From Caballeronia cordobensis (GTDB lineage: Bacteria; Pseudomonadota; Gammaproteobacteria; Burkholderiales; Burkholderiaceae), in the NCBI RefSeq assembly GCF_001544575.2, contig NZ_FCNY02000036.1:1-43258 (forward strand): 43,258 nt of DNA, in the 5' to 3' direction. This document shows positions 24,261 through 32,022 of this stretch, piece by piece. Every line of letters starts with the position of its first letter. Position 1 is the stretch's first letter. A program made the translations under genes and the position numbers. A model generated the notes under the pieces. It had not been told where the DNA came from. It saw nothing but the letters and a program-made list of their open reading frames with translations, and did not search any database.

Positions 24261-25818
24261 CGCCGGCCCCCTGTCCGCGCGACGCGGGCAATATGACCGT
24301 GGCGGTCACTCCCTGACCATCGACGCCCGTGGCCAGGCGCACGTCGCCGCCATGCCGGCGCGCGATTTCCCTCGCGATCGGCAAGCCGAGGCCCGTACCC
24401 TCCGTCGATGCAAAACCGCGCACGAAGCGCTCGAAGACGCGTTCGCGGATATCGTCTGGAATGCCCGGCCCGTTGTCCATCACCCGTGACACGATTCGGT
24501 CTGCTTCGCGTTTCGCGACTACTGTCACCCGTCCTCCTGTCTGCGTATAACGAATTGCGTTGTCGATGAGGTTGCTCACGAGCGCCATCAATAGCTCCGC
24601 ATTGCCTTTCACCCATAGTCCGTCGCCGATCTCCGCACCGAGATCGATGTTGCGCTGCTGCGCCGCCGCGAGCCTCTCTTCGAGCGCCGACGCCAGCACC
24701 GCGCCGAGGTCCATTTCGGTGAGCGCCGGCTGCGGCGTCGACTCCGCCTGCGCCATCATCAGCAGCTGATTGGTCATCTCGGTCAGCTTGCGCGTGCTGC
24801 GGCATGCGCCGACGAGCGCGGCGTCCCGGGCGGCGGCGTTTTCGTCGACGCGGCGCGCATACTGGAGTTGCGCGTCGAGCAGCGCGAGCGGCGTGCGCAA
24901 CTGATGCGCGGCGTCCGCGATGAACTGCCGCTGCGCCTCGCTGTGCAGCTTGAGTTGCGCGATGCACTGGTTGATCGCATCGACGATCGGCTGCAACTCG
25001 CGCGGCAGGCCTTGCGCGCACATCGGTTCGAGCTGCATCGGCTCGCGCCCGGCGACCTCGTCCTTCAGCTTCATCAGCGGTTCGAGCTCGAACCTCAGGC
25101 CCAAGGGCACCAGCACCGCGACCAGCAGCAACATGAGCGAGCCGACGACCAGTTGCGGACGCCAGAGCTCATCGAGCATCGCGCAGCGCGACCCTTCCGT
25201 CTTGGCGACGATCACCGTCACCGGAACGCTCCTTCCCGCGTCGTAAAGGAGGCGCCGGTAAGCGACCGCGCGCACGGGCATGTCGGCGAGACTGGCGTGA
25301 TAGAACACGGGCCCGTCGGCTTCCGTTGGCGGCGCGGGCGGCGCGGGCAGATCGGGCCGCCCGCCGAGCAAACGCCCGTTCCCCGCTTCGACCTTATAGA
25401 ACACGCTGTCGCGATAAGGCGATTCGAAAATTTCCAGCGCGGCGGGCGGAACGTCGGCGACGGGCGCGCCATCGCTCCAGTCCACCTCTCCCGCGATCAT
25501 CCGCGCGGAGGACAGCAACAGTTTGTCCTGCAAACGATCCGCGGTACGTCGCGCATTGTCGTAGCCGGTGATGACCGCCATTGTCACGAACAACGCAAGC
25601 GGCACGAGCAGCCACAGCATGAGCCGCGCGCGCAGGCCGGGTTGCACGGCGGCATCGCGGGCGAGTGCCGGTTTCATCGGGCCGTCGGCGGGCGCGGACT
25701 GCGGGGAGGCATCTTCCGGTGCGTGACGGCGATTGTCAGGTGTCTCTATCTCATATCCGTGCATATCCAGCCGTGACGATTGCGCGCGTGGCGAAGGATC
25801 CGAGTCGCACTCAGGCAT
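24235..25818 (-). CDS. Sensor histidine kinase (TctE-like)
   Basis: This 527-aa membrane kinase has a cytoplasmic N-terminal extension, TM1 (about 66-86), a periplasmic sensor of about 135 residues resembling the 2CSK_N domain of TctE, and TM2 (about 222-243). The HisKA region has phospho-acceptor H305 in DAAHQLRTPL, and the catalytic domain has NLIDNAIRYT, DNGPGIP and GTGLGLPIA boxes. The start is uncertain: GGAG abuts the ATG at 25818 too closely, and in-frame ATGs at 25764 and 25677 would remove 18 or 47 non-conserved residues. It forms an operon with the response regulator (26-nt overlap). Confidence 0.9.
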   Translation of the reverse strand: MPECDSDPSPRAQSSRLDMHGYEIETPDNRRHAPEDASPQSAPADGPMKPALARDAAVQPGLRARLMLWLLVPLALFVTMAVITGYDNARRTADRLQDKLLLSSARMIAGEVDWSDGAPVADVPPAALEIFESPYRDSVFYKVEAGNGRLLGGRPDLPAPPAPPTEADGPVFYHASLADMPVRAVAYRRLLYDAGRSVPVTVIVAKTEGSRCAMLDELWRPQLVVGSLMLLLVAVLVPLGLRFELEPLMKLKDEVAGREPMQLEPMCAQGLPRELQPIVDAINQCIAQLKLHSEAQRQFIADAAHQLRTPLALLDAQLQYARRVDENAAARDAALVGACRSTRKLTEMTNQLLMMAQAESTPQPALTEMDLGAVLASALEERLAAAQQRNIDLGAEIGDGLWVKGNAELLMALVSNLIDNAIRYTQTGGRVTVVAKREADRIVSRVMDNGPGIPDDIRERVFERFVRGFASTEGTGLGLPIAREIARRHGGDVRLATGVDGQGVTATVILPASRGQGAGDEAAADRR

Positions 25819-25978
25819 CTCCGTCGGTTGATGAGCTGCGCGATGCAGCCTCTGATAGCGCGGATTTTATGTGATCAAATCCTTCGCGCCGCTTTCGCGC
25901 ATTCACTTAGGCGTGGGGAAATACCATGATGATGGTCAAAAAAGCGCGGCGGTCGTATCGCATCTGAGTTGACGATTG

Positions 25979-26890
25979 TCAGTGATGCGCACAGATGGTT
26001 TGTCGCGTAATTCGCGCCTCGCCGTCAAGCCAATGCACAAAATTTTGCAACGCCTGCGACGGCGCGGGCCGCTCCGGATAGACGAGGTAGTAGGCGGCCC
26101 CGCTCGCGACGCGCAGCGGAAACGGCGCGATCACGCGCTTCGCACGCAGATCGTCTTCGATCAGCGAGACATCGCCGATCGTCACGCCGAGGCCTTGCAT
26201 CGCCGAGGAAATCGCCAGATCGAGTGTGTCAAAATGTTGCGCTTTCGCCGATGGCAGACCCGCGTAGCCGTACGCGCCGAGCCACAACAGCCAGTCGCGG
26301 CGGTCGCGCGTGGGATGCAGAAGGGTTTGGCCCGCGAGGTCGTCAGGGGTCGGCGTGACGCTTTTTCCCGGCTTCCACAATTCCGGCGCACAGACCGGCG
26401 TCAGCACTTCGTCGAACAGATGGTGCACCGTCACGCCCTTGAGCGACGGCGCCGCGCCGAATACGATGGCCGCGTCGAACTGCTCCGCGCCGAACTCGAC
26501 GCCGTGCGAGACCGATGCGGTGACCTCCACCACCAGGTCCGGCCGCTCGTTCTGCAGCCGGATGACGCGCGGGAGCACCCAGCGCATCGCGCAGGTCGGG
26601 CACTTCACGCGCAGAATGCCGGATTGCGCGCCGCCTTTCGCGAGCGCATCGCCGATCTGCGCGAACGCCTGCTGCAGCGGCGCGACGAGCAGCGCGCCCT
26701 GATGCGTGAGCGCGAGCCCGCGCGCCTGCCGCGTGAAGAGCGCGTAGCCAAGATGCGCCTCCAGCCCCGCGATCTGGCGGCTGACCGCGCCCTGTGTGAT
26801 ATTCAGGGCGTCGGCGGCGCGCGTGAAATTCAGTTTCTGCGCCACGACCAGGAACGTTTTCAGGACATCGAGGGAAGGCAGTGGTTTCAT
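25979..26890 (-). CDS. LysR-family regulator (GcvA-like)
   Basis: This 303-aa regulator has an N-terminal winged helix (FLVVAQKLNFTRAADALNITQGAVSRQIAGLEAHLG, about 11-45) and a LysR substrate-binding domain (about 92-300). I start at 26890, which gives the usual LysR N-terminus. A longer reading to 26923 adds 11 residues, and its start codon falls inside a perfect inverted repeat that is probably the operator. The gene is divergent from the aminotransferase/binding-protein pair, which it likely controls. The C-terminal HH-ended tail is short and ordinary. Confidence 0.9.
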   Translation of the reverse strand: MKPLPSLDVLKTFLVVAQKLNFTRAADALNITQGAVSRQIAGLEAHLGYALFTRQARGLALTHQGALLVAPLQQAFAQIGDALAKGGAQSGILRVKCPTCAMRWVLPRVIRLQNERPDLVVEVTASVSHGVEFGAEQFDAAIVFGAAPSLKGVTVHHLFDEVLTPVCAPELWKPGKSVTPTPDDLAGQTLLHPTRDRRDWLLWLGAYGYAGLPSAKAQHFDTLDLAISSAMQGLGVTIGDVSLIEDDLRAKRVIAPFPLRVASGAAYYLVYPERPAPSQALQNFVHWLDGEARITRQTICAHH

Positions 26891-26916
26891 CGGGTTTTTG
26901 ACCGGGTTTGCGGCTA

Positions 26917-26941
26917 TAGCCATGATCTGAAAGCATGGCTA
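26917..26941. promoter_or_regulatory. Inverted repeat in the LysR/aminotransferase divergent region
   Basis: Perfect 8-bp arms TAGCCATG (26917-26924) and CATGGCTA (26934-26941) are separated by 9 nt. The size and the divergent placement fit a LysR recognition site. It lies 27 nt upstream of the chosen lysR start and 100 nt upstream of the aminotransferase. Confidence 0.55.
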
Positions 26942-27041
26942 GTATGACAAAGTTTCGATTGTCCGCACTTTATGGCTGCGGTTGAATCGTCGGCGGCGGT
27001 TCATCTTTCAATCGCCGAACTGCCATTCCGGAGGCCCCGCC

Positions 27042-28196
27042 GTGCAAAGCGCCTGCATTCCCGAGTCGAAGCTGCCGAAAGTCGGCACGACCATTTTCAC
27101 CGTCATCGGCCAGTTGGCCGACGAGCATCACGCGCTCAATCTGTCGCAGGGTGCGCCGAACTTCGCCTGCGACCCGAAGCTCATCGAAGGCGTCGAGCGA
27201 GCCATGCGGGCAGGACATAACCAGTACTCGCCGATGTCGGGCGTGCTCGCGCTGCGCGAGGCGATCGCCGTCAAGACGCAGACACTGTACGGCGCGACCT
27301 ACGATCCGGGCACGGAAGTCACGGTGGTGGCGAGCGCGAGCGAGGGCCTGTACGCAACGATCAGCGCGCTCGTGCATCCCGGCGACGAGGTCATCTACTT
27401 CGAGCCGTCGTTCGACAGCTACGCGCCCATCGTCCAGTTGCAGGGCGCGACGCCCGTCGCGATCAAGCTGTCGCCCGAGGATTTCCGCATCGACTGGGAC
27501 GAGGTCGCCGCCTCGATCACGCCGCGCACGCGCATGATTCTCGTCAACACGCCGCACAATCCGACAGGCAGCGCGTTCACGTCCGCCGACATCCAGCGGC
27601 TGACGGCGCTCACGCGCGGCACGAAGATCATCGTGCTGTCCGACGAAGTCTACGAGCACGTCGTGTTCGACGGCGCGCTGCATCACGGCATGGCGCGCTA
27701 TCCCGAACTGGCGGAGCGCAGCGTGATCGTGTCGTCGTTCGGCAAGTCGTATCACGTGACGGGATGGCGCGTCGGCTACTGCCTCGCGCCCGCCGCGCTG
27801 ACGGCGGAGATCCGCAAGGTTCACCAGTTCATGACCTTTTCCGCCGACACGCCCATGCAGATGGCGTTCGCCGAAGCGCTCGCGGACGCATCGAGTTACC
27901 TGAATCTCGGGCCGTTCTATCAGCACAAACGCGATTTGCTCGCCGAGTCGCTGAAAGAATCGCGCTTCGAACTGTTGCCGAGCGCGGGCAGTTTCTTCAT
28001 GCTTGCGCGTTACAGCGCGATTTCGGACGAAAGCGACAGCGACTTCGTGCTGCGCCTGATCCGCGAGGCGCGCGTCGCGACGATCCCGCTGTCGGCGTTC
28101 TATACCGACGGCACCGACAACCGCCTGATCCGTCTTTCCTTCGCGAAGGACGACGACACGCTCATCGAAGGCGCGCGCCGCCTTTGCTCGATCTGA
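27042..28196 (+). CDS. PLP-dependent aminotransferase (class I/II, YbdL-like)
   Basis: This 384-aa fold-type I aminotransferase has LSQGAPNF near residue 35, N173 in NTPHNPTG, D201 and Y204 in LSDEVYEH, the PLP lysine K235 in SSFGKSYHVTGWRVGY, and a C-terminal carboxylate-binding arginine in NRLIRLSFAK. It resembles methionine/kynurenine-type aminotransferases. I chose the GTG at 27042 because GGAGG lies 8 nt before it and the protein then begins as relatives do; the in-frame ATG at 26982 lacks a site. The binding-protein gene follows after 22 nt. Confidence 0.9.
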   Translation: MQSACIPESKLPKVGTTIFTVIGQLADEHHALNLSQGAPNFACDPKLIEGVERAMRAGHNQYSPMSGVLALREAIAVKTQTLYGATYDPGTEVTVVASASEGLYATISALVHPGDEVIYFEPSFDSYAPIVQLQGATPVAIKLSPEDFRIDWDEVAASITPRTRMILVNTPHNPTGSAFTSADIQRLTALTRGTKIIVLSDEVYEHVVFDGALHHGMARYPELAERSVIVSSFGKSYHVTGWRVGYCLAPAALTAEIRKVHQFMTFSADTPMQMAFAEALADASSYLNLGPFYQHKRDLLAESLKESRFELLPSAGSFFMLARYSAISDESDSDFVLRLIREARVATIPLSAFYTDGTDNRLIRLSFAKDDDTLIEGARRLCSI

Positions 28197-28218
28197 CGAC
28201 TTTTCTGGAGACCACACG

Positions 28219-29001
28219 ATGAAACTGAACCACATCGCCAGTGCATTGCTTGTCGCGTGCACGTTCGCGAGCGGCGCCGCGCTCGCCGCCGACACCTTGC
28301 GCTTCGGGCTGGAGGCGCAATATCCGCCGTTCGAGTCGAAATCGTCGACGGGCGAGCTGCAAGGGCTCGATATCGACGTGGGCAACGCGGTGTGCGTCGC
28401 GGCGAAGATGCAGTGCAAATGGGTCGAAACCTCGTTCGACGGGCTGATTCCCGCGCTGCAGGGCCGCAAGTTCGACGCGATCAATTCGGCGATGAACGCG
28501 ACCGAGCAGCGCCGCCAGGCGATCGACTTCACGACGGTCGTGTATCGCGTGCCGACGCAATTGATCGCGAAGAAAGGCAGCGGTCTCGAACCGACCTCGG
28601 CGTCGCTCAAGGGCAAGAGCGTGGGCGTGCTGCAAGGCTCGATTCAGGAGACGTTTGCCAAGGCGCACTGGGAAAACGAGGGCGTGAAGGTCGTGCCGTA
28701 TCAGGACCAGAACCAGGTCTACGCCGACCTGAAGTCCGGCCGACTCGACGGCACGCTGGTGCTCGCGCCGGCGGGACAAAGCGGTTTCCTGTCGAAGCCG
28801 GACGGCGAAGGCTACGCGTTCGTCGGCGCGCCGGTGCGGGACGACAAGATTCTCGGCAGCGGCATCGCCTACGGCGTGCGCAAGGGCGACGATGCGCTCA
28901 AGGCCAAGCTCAACGCGGCGATCGAGAAGGTCAAGGCGGACGGGACGATCGACAAGTACGCGAAGAAGTATCTCGGGAACATCGACATTTCGGCGAAGTA
29001 A
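28219..29001 (+). CDS. Amino-acid ABC binding protein (family 3)
   Basis: This 260-aa periplasmic protein has a signal peptide of about 23 residues (ending ALA before AD), then RFGLEAQYPPFESK and GLDIDVGNAV, the family 3 (Lys/Arg/Orn/His, glutamine-type) signatures. Two cysteines (about 58 and 65) may form a disulfide. GGAG precedes the ATG. No permease or ATPase follows. Together with the aminotransferase it suggests uptake and transamination of one amino acid; which one is unknown. Confidence 0.92.
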   Translation: MKLNHIASALLVACTFASGAALAADTLRFGLEAQYPPFESKSSTGELQGLDIDVGNAVCVAAKMQCKWVETSFDGLIPALQGRKFDAINSAMNATEQRRQAIDFTTVVYRVPTQLIAKKGSGLEPTSASLKGKSVGVLQGSIQETFAKAHWENEGVKVVPYQDQNQVYADLKSGRLDGTLVLAPAGQSGFLSKPDGEGYAFVGAPVRDDKILGSGIAYGVRKGDDALKAKLNAAIEKVKADGTIDKYAKKYLGNIDISAK

Positions 29002-29049
29002 GGCGCGTCGACGGCGCGCGGCGGCTCGAATGCCGGCGCGCGCCGCGCG

Positions 29050-29388
29050 TCACAATTGCAGGAAAGCGCGGATCGCGTATTTCGCGGCATCGAGTTCGTC
29101 GTCCGTGACCGTCTCGCCGCGAAATGCGACTTCGCGATGAACGTGACTCCACGTTCGAATCTGATCGATCAGCGCGACGCCGGGTCGCTCCAGACTGCTG
29201 ACCGGCACTTCGGTTTCCCATCCGCGGATGGTCGAGGTGATCGGCAAGCCGGTGAAACGGCCGGTGATCTCGTTCATCACGACGTCGGAAATAACCAGCA
29301 CCGCGCGATATCCGTTCTGCTCGTTGCCTTTCGATGGGCCGACGTGCAAACGCACGACGTCGCCCGCATCCGGAATGCCGCGTTTCAT
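29050..29388 (-). CDS. mazF: MazF/PemK-family toxin
   Basis: This 112-aa toxin is an mRNA endoribonuclease of the MazF/CcdB fold. The expected segments are present: GDVVRLHVGP (strand 1), YRAVLVIS, TGRFTGLPITS (usual phosphate-binding loop) and ALIDQIRTWSH (conserved arginine and aspartate). The start at 29388 overlaps the antitoxin stop by 4 nt, so it is made after the antitoxin. The cleavage sequence cannot be read from this. Confidence 0.88.
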   Translation of the reverse strand: MKRGIPDAGDVVRLHVGPSKGNEQNGYRAVLVISDVVMNEITGRFTGLPITSTIRGWETEVPVSSLERPGVALIDQIRTWSHVHREVAFRGETVTDDELDAAKYAIRAFLQL

Positions 29389-29672
29389 TGCAAGTCCTCG
29401 CGCGTCGGATCTTCCGGGCCGCCCCACTCGTCGCCGGCGGGCGCGCCGAAATCGATCTCCTCGTGATGTTCGATTCTGCCGTCGCGGAATTGTTGAACGA
29501 GGCGTTCGCGCGAAAAGCGCCGAATCGCCCGATGTGGCCGCACGCTGACGCAGCCGTCGATGACTTCCACATGCACTTCCTGCCCCTCCTCTAAAGAAAG
29601 CTCACTGGCAATGCTCGCAGGAATGCGCACGGCAAGGCTATTCCCCCAACGCTTTAAGACTTGTCTTGGCAT
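29385..29672 (-). CDS. mazE: MazE-like antitoxin (AbrB/SpoVT fold)
   Basis: This 95-aa antitoxin has an N-terminal AbrB-type DNA-binding domain (RWGNSLAVRIPASIASELSLEEG, about 8-30, then VHVEVIDGCVSVRP). The C-terminal tail is acidic and disordered-looking (DFGAPAGDEWGGPEDPTREDL), and would wrap the toxin. GGGGG precedes the ATG. It is the upstream gene of the pair; TA proteins of this class repress their own promoter, and repeats suited to that lie directly upstream. Confidence 0.92.
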   Translation of the reverse strand: MPRQVLKRWGNSLAVRIPASIASELSLEEGQEVHVEVIDGCVSVRPHRAIRRFSRERLVQQFRDGRIEHHEEIDFGAPAGDEWGGPEDPTREDLQ

Positions 29673-29687
29673 ATTGCCCCCGGATGA

Positions 29688-29754
29688 CGTAGATACGTGT
29701 AGATACAGAGATCGTACCGCCCGAACTGTCTATGTGTCAACGTGTAGATACACG
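29688..29754 (-). promoter_or_regulatory. mazEF promoter flanked by TAGATAC repeats
   Basis: On the minus strand a perfect TTGACA -35 (29735-29740) and a TACGAT -10 (29711-29716) are 18 nt apart. Three TAGATAC cores (29690, 29700 and 29745) surround them. The upstream one is a perfect inverted repeat, CGTGTA-GA-TACACG (29741-29754), and two overlapping copies one helical turn apart lie just downstream of the -10 box (29688-29708). This layout fits autorepression by MazE or MazEF. Confidence 0.72.
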
Positions 29755-29889
29755 CTCCGAAGCGTGCCGAAAGGATGCCCTCTGCCGTTCGGCCAAGCAG
29801 CTTTTCACGAGCACGGGCACACTGGCGGTTTGATCTGAACCGGCCGCGCGCGTTAGTCGCGATGCAGCGGCCCCGAGCACGGAATCCGC

Positions 29890-31461
29890 ATGAGCACGCC
29901 GAGGACGCCCACGCCCGCCGCCGCACCCCCGCCGCCGCTCAAAGGCGGTCAACTCGTCCTCGCCACCTTCGCGGTGGCGCTCGCGACCTTCATGAACGTG
30001 CTGGATTCGTCGATCGCCAATGTCGCGATTCCGACGATCTCCGGCAATCTCGGCGTATCCGTCAACGAGGGCACATGGGTCATCACGGTGTTCGCGGCGT
30101 CGAATGCCGTCTCGATTCCGCTGACCGGCTGGCTCACGCAGCGGCTCGGTCAGATCCGCCTTTTCGTCGGCGCGATCCTGATGTTCGTGCTGTCGTCGTG
30201 GCTATGCGGGCTCGCGCCCAGTCTGCCGGTGCTGCTGTTCGCGCGCGTGCTGCAGGGCGCGGTCGCCGGGCCGCTGATTCCGCTGTCGCAGGCGATCCTG
30301 CTCGGCTCCTATCCGAAAGAGAAGGCGTCGATGGCGCTCTCCCTCTGGGCGATGACCGCGACCGTCGGCCCGATCGCCGGTCCCGCGCTCGGCGGCTGGA
30401 TCACGGACAGCTATTCGTGGTCGTGGATCTTCTACATCAACATTCCGGTGGGCCTGTTCGCGGCGGGCGTGACGTGGCTCATTTACCGCGAGCGCGAATC
30501 GCCGACGCGCAAGGCGCCGATCGACGTCGTCGGCCTGGTGCTGCTAGTCTCGTGGGTCGCGTCGCTGCAGATCATGCTCGACAAGGGACGCGATCTCGAC
30601 TGGTTCTCGTCGCCGCTGATCGTCGTGCTGGCGATCGTCGCGGCGATCTCATTCGCGTTCTTCGTCGTGTGGGGATTGACGGACCCGAATCCCGTGGTCG
30701 ATTTGCGGCTCTTCGCCGGACGCAATTTTTTCGGCGGAACGGTAGCCATTTCCGTCGCCTACGGCGTGTTCTTCGGCAATCTCGTGCTGTTGCCGCAATG
30801 GATGCAGCAGTACTTGAACTACCGTTCCGTCGATGCCGGGCTCGTCACCGCGCCGCTGGGCATTTTCGCGGTGATTCTTGCGCCAGTGATGGGCAAGGTC
30901 CTGCCGCGCAGCGACGCGCGCATCATCGCGACGATGGCGTTCGTCGGCTTTGCGTTCGTGTTCTGGCTGCGCTCGAAGTACGTGATCGAGATCGACACAT
31001 GGCATCTCGTGCTGCCGACGCTGCTGCAAGGCATCCCGATGGCGATGTTCTTCGTGCCGCTCACCGCGATCGTGCTCTCGGGCCTGCCGCCTTCGAAGAT
31101 TCCCGCGGCGGCGGGCTTATCGAACTTCGCGCGGGTCTTCTGCGGCGCGGTGGGCACGTCGCTCGCGGGCAATGCGTGGGATAACCGGATCGCGTTGCAT
31201 CATGAACGGCTGACCGAGCAGGCGAACATCTACAACCCGGCGTTCCTGCAATCGCTCGGCCTGTCGCGATCGACGCTCGATGTCAGCGAAGCGCAAGCGC
31301 GCGGCATGTTCAATTTCACCGTCAATTCGCAAGCCGCGATGATGGGGCTGAACGATATCTTCCTGATTTCGGCGGTGATCTTCATTTTGATCATTCCGCT
31401 GATCTGGATTACGAAGGTGGCGAAGGGTGGCGGCGGTGGGGCGGCTTCGGGGGCGCATTGA
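29890..31461 (+). CDS. DHA2-family MFS drug exporter (EmrB-like)
   Basis: This 523-aa inner-membrane protein has about 14 hydrophobic helices after a proline-rich cytoplasmic N-terminus. Family motifs are clear: LDSSIANVAIPTISG in helix 1, GWLTQRLGQIRLF (motif A) in loop 2-3, LLFARVLQGAVAG, and GPIAGPALGGWI (motif C of antiporters) in helix 5. It likely exports hydrophobic compounds by proton antiport. No EmrA-type periplasmic partner or regulator adjoins it, unlike many emrAB operons. CGGAA precedes the ATG. Confidence 0.93.
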   Translation: MSTPRTPTPAAAPPPPLKGGQLVLATFAVALATFMNVLDSSIANVAIPTISGNLGVSVNEGTWVITVFAASNAVSIPLTGWLTQRLGQIRLFVGAILMFVLSSWLCGLAPSLPVLLFARVLQGAVAGPLIPLSQAILLGSYPKEKASMALSLWAMTATVGPIAGPALGGWITDSYSWSWIFYINIPVGLFAAGVTWLIYRERESPTRKAPIDVVGLVLLVSWVASLQIMLDKGRDLDWFSSPLIVVLAIVAAISFAFFVVWGLTDPNPVVDLRLFAGRNFFGGTVAISVAYGVFFGNLVLLPQWMQQYLNYRSVDAGLVTAPLGIFAVILAPVMGKVLPRSDARIIATMAFVGFAFVFWLRSKYVIEIDTWHLVLPTLLQGIPMAMFFVPLTAIVLSGLPPSKIPAAAGLSNFARVFCGAVGTSLAGNAWDNRIALHHERLTEQANIYNPAFLQSLGLSRSTLDVSEAQARGMFNFTVNSQAAMMGLNDIFLISAVIFILIIPLIWITKVAKGGGGGAASGAH

Positions 31462-31462
31462 G

Positions 31463-31484
31463 GCGCGAGCCGGGTGGCTCGCGC
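31463..31484. terminator. Hairpin between converging emrB-like and DUF29 genes
   Basis: A 9-bp perfect stem (GCGCGAGCC / GGCTCGCGC, loop GGGT) lies right after the MFS stop. It has no T-run and may act for both directions. Confidence 0.5.
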
Positions 31485-31492
31485 GCTGACTG

Positions 31493-31996
31493 CTACTCAG
31501 GCAAAAACTCCTCCTCCAGCACCGAAAACATCGGCCACGGACAGGTCGCCGGAAACGCATCGAAATCGATGCCTGTTTCCGCTTCGGCCTGAGTCCGCGC
31601 TCTCGACCAGACCAGATCGACCCACTTAGTGTCATCGAACCGTCGCCGCAAGCTCGGCGCCTCATCCAGTACAGACAACGCTTCCTTACGCTGCGTGCGG
31701 ATCGTATTCGTCCAGCTTCTGCTTCGCCGCTCCTGCTGGAACTGCCACTTCAGCAGATGTGCCAGCAGCACCGCCAGCCTGCTTTGCAGTTCACGTGATT
31801 CCGTTTTCCCCACGTCCTCGATTTCCTCTGCGATATGCTCGATATCGATGGACGCAAGCTTCCCTGCTCGCAGCAGCGCGGCCTGTTCTTCGGCCCACGC
31901 CACCACGTCCTTCTCATAAGGTGTTCCCATCGGCTGATTCCCGTCTTCCTTCGGATTGTCGGTATCGCCGATATTAATTTTCGTTTCCTTGGTCAT
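31493..31996 (-). CDS. DUF29-domain protein
   Basis: This 167-aa protein holds a DUF29 domain (about 25-160): YEKDVVAWAEEQAALLRAGK, IDIEHIAEEIEDVGKTE, LLAHLLKWQFQ and SWTNTIRTQR are typical. The family is helical and of unknown role, common in cyanobacteria and proteobacteria and often multi-copy. The first 22 residues are unlike relatives, so an internal ATG at 31930 may be the true start. It follows the DUF748 gene by 26 nt on the same strand. Confidence 0.85.
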   Translation of the reverse strand: MTKETKINIGDTDNPKEDGNQPMGTPYEKDVVAWAEEQAALLRAGKLASIDIEHIAEEIEDVGKTESRELQSRLAVLLAHLLKWQFQQERRSRSWTNTIRTQRKEALSVLDEAPSLRRRFDDTKWVDLVWSRARTQAEAETGIDFDAFPATCPWPMFSVLEEEFLPE

Positions 31997-32022
31997 TCAG
32001 TCGTCCAAACGGCCAACGCCGC

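Noticed and set aside
29002..29049. GC-rich inverted segment after the family 3 binding protein
   Set aside because: The arms do not pair cleanly and no T-run follows; I do not call a terminator.
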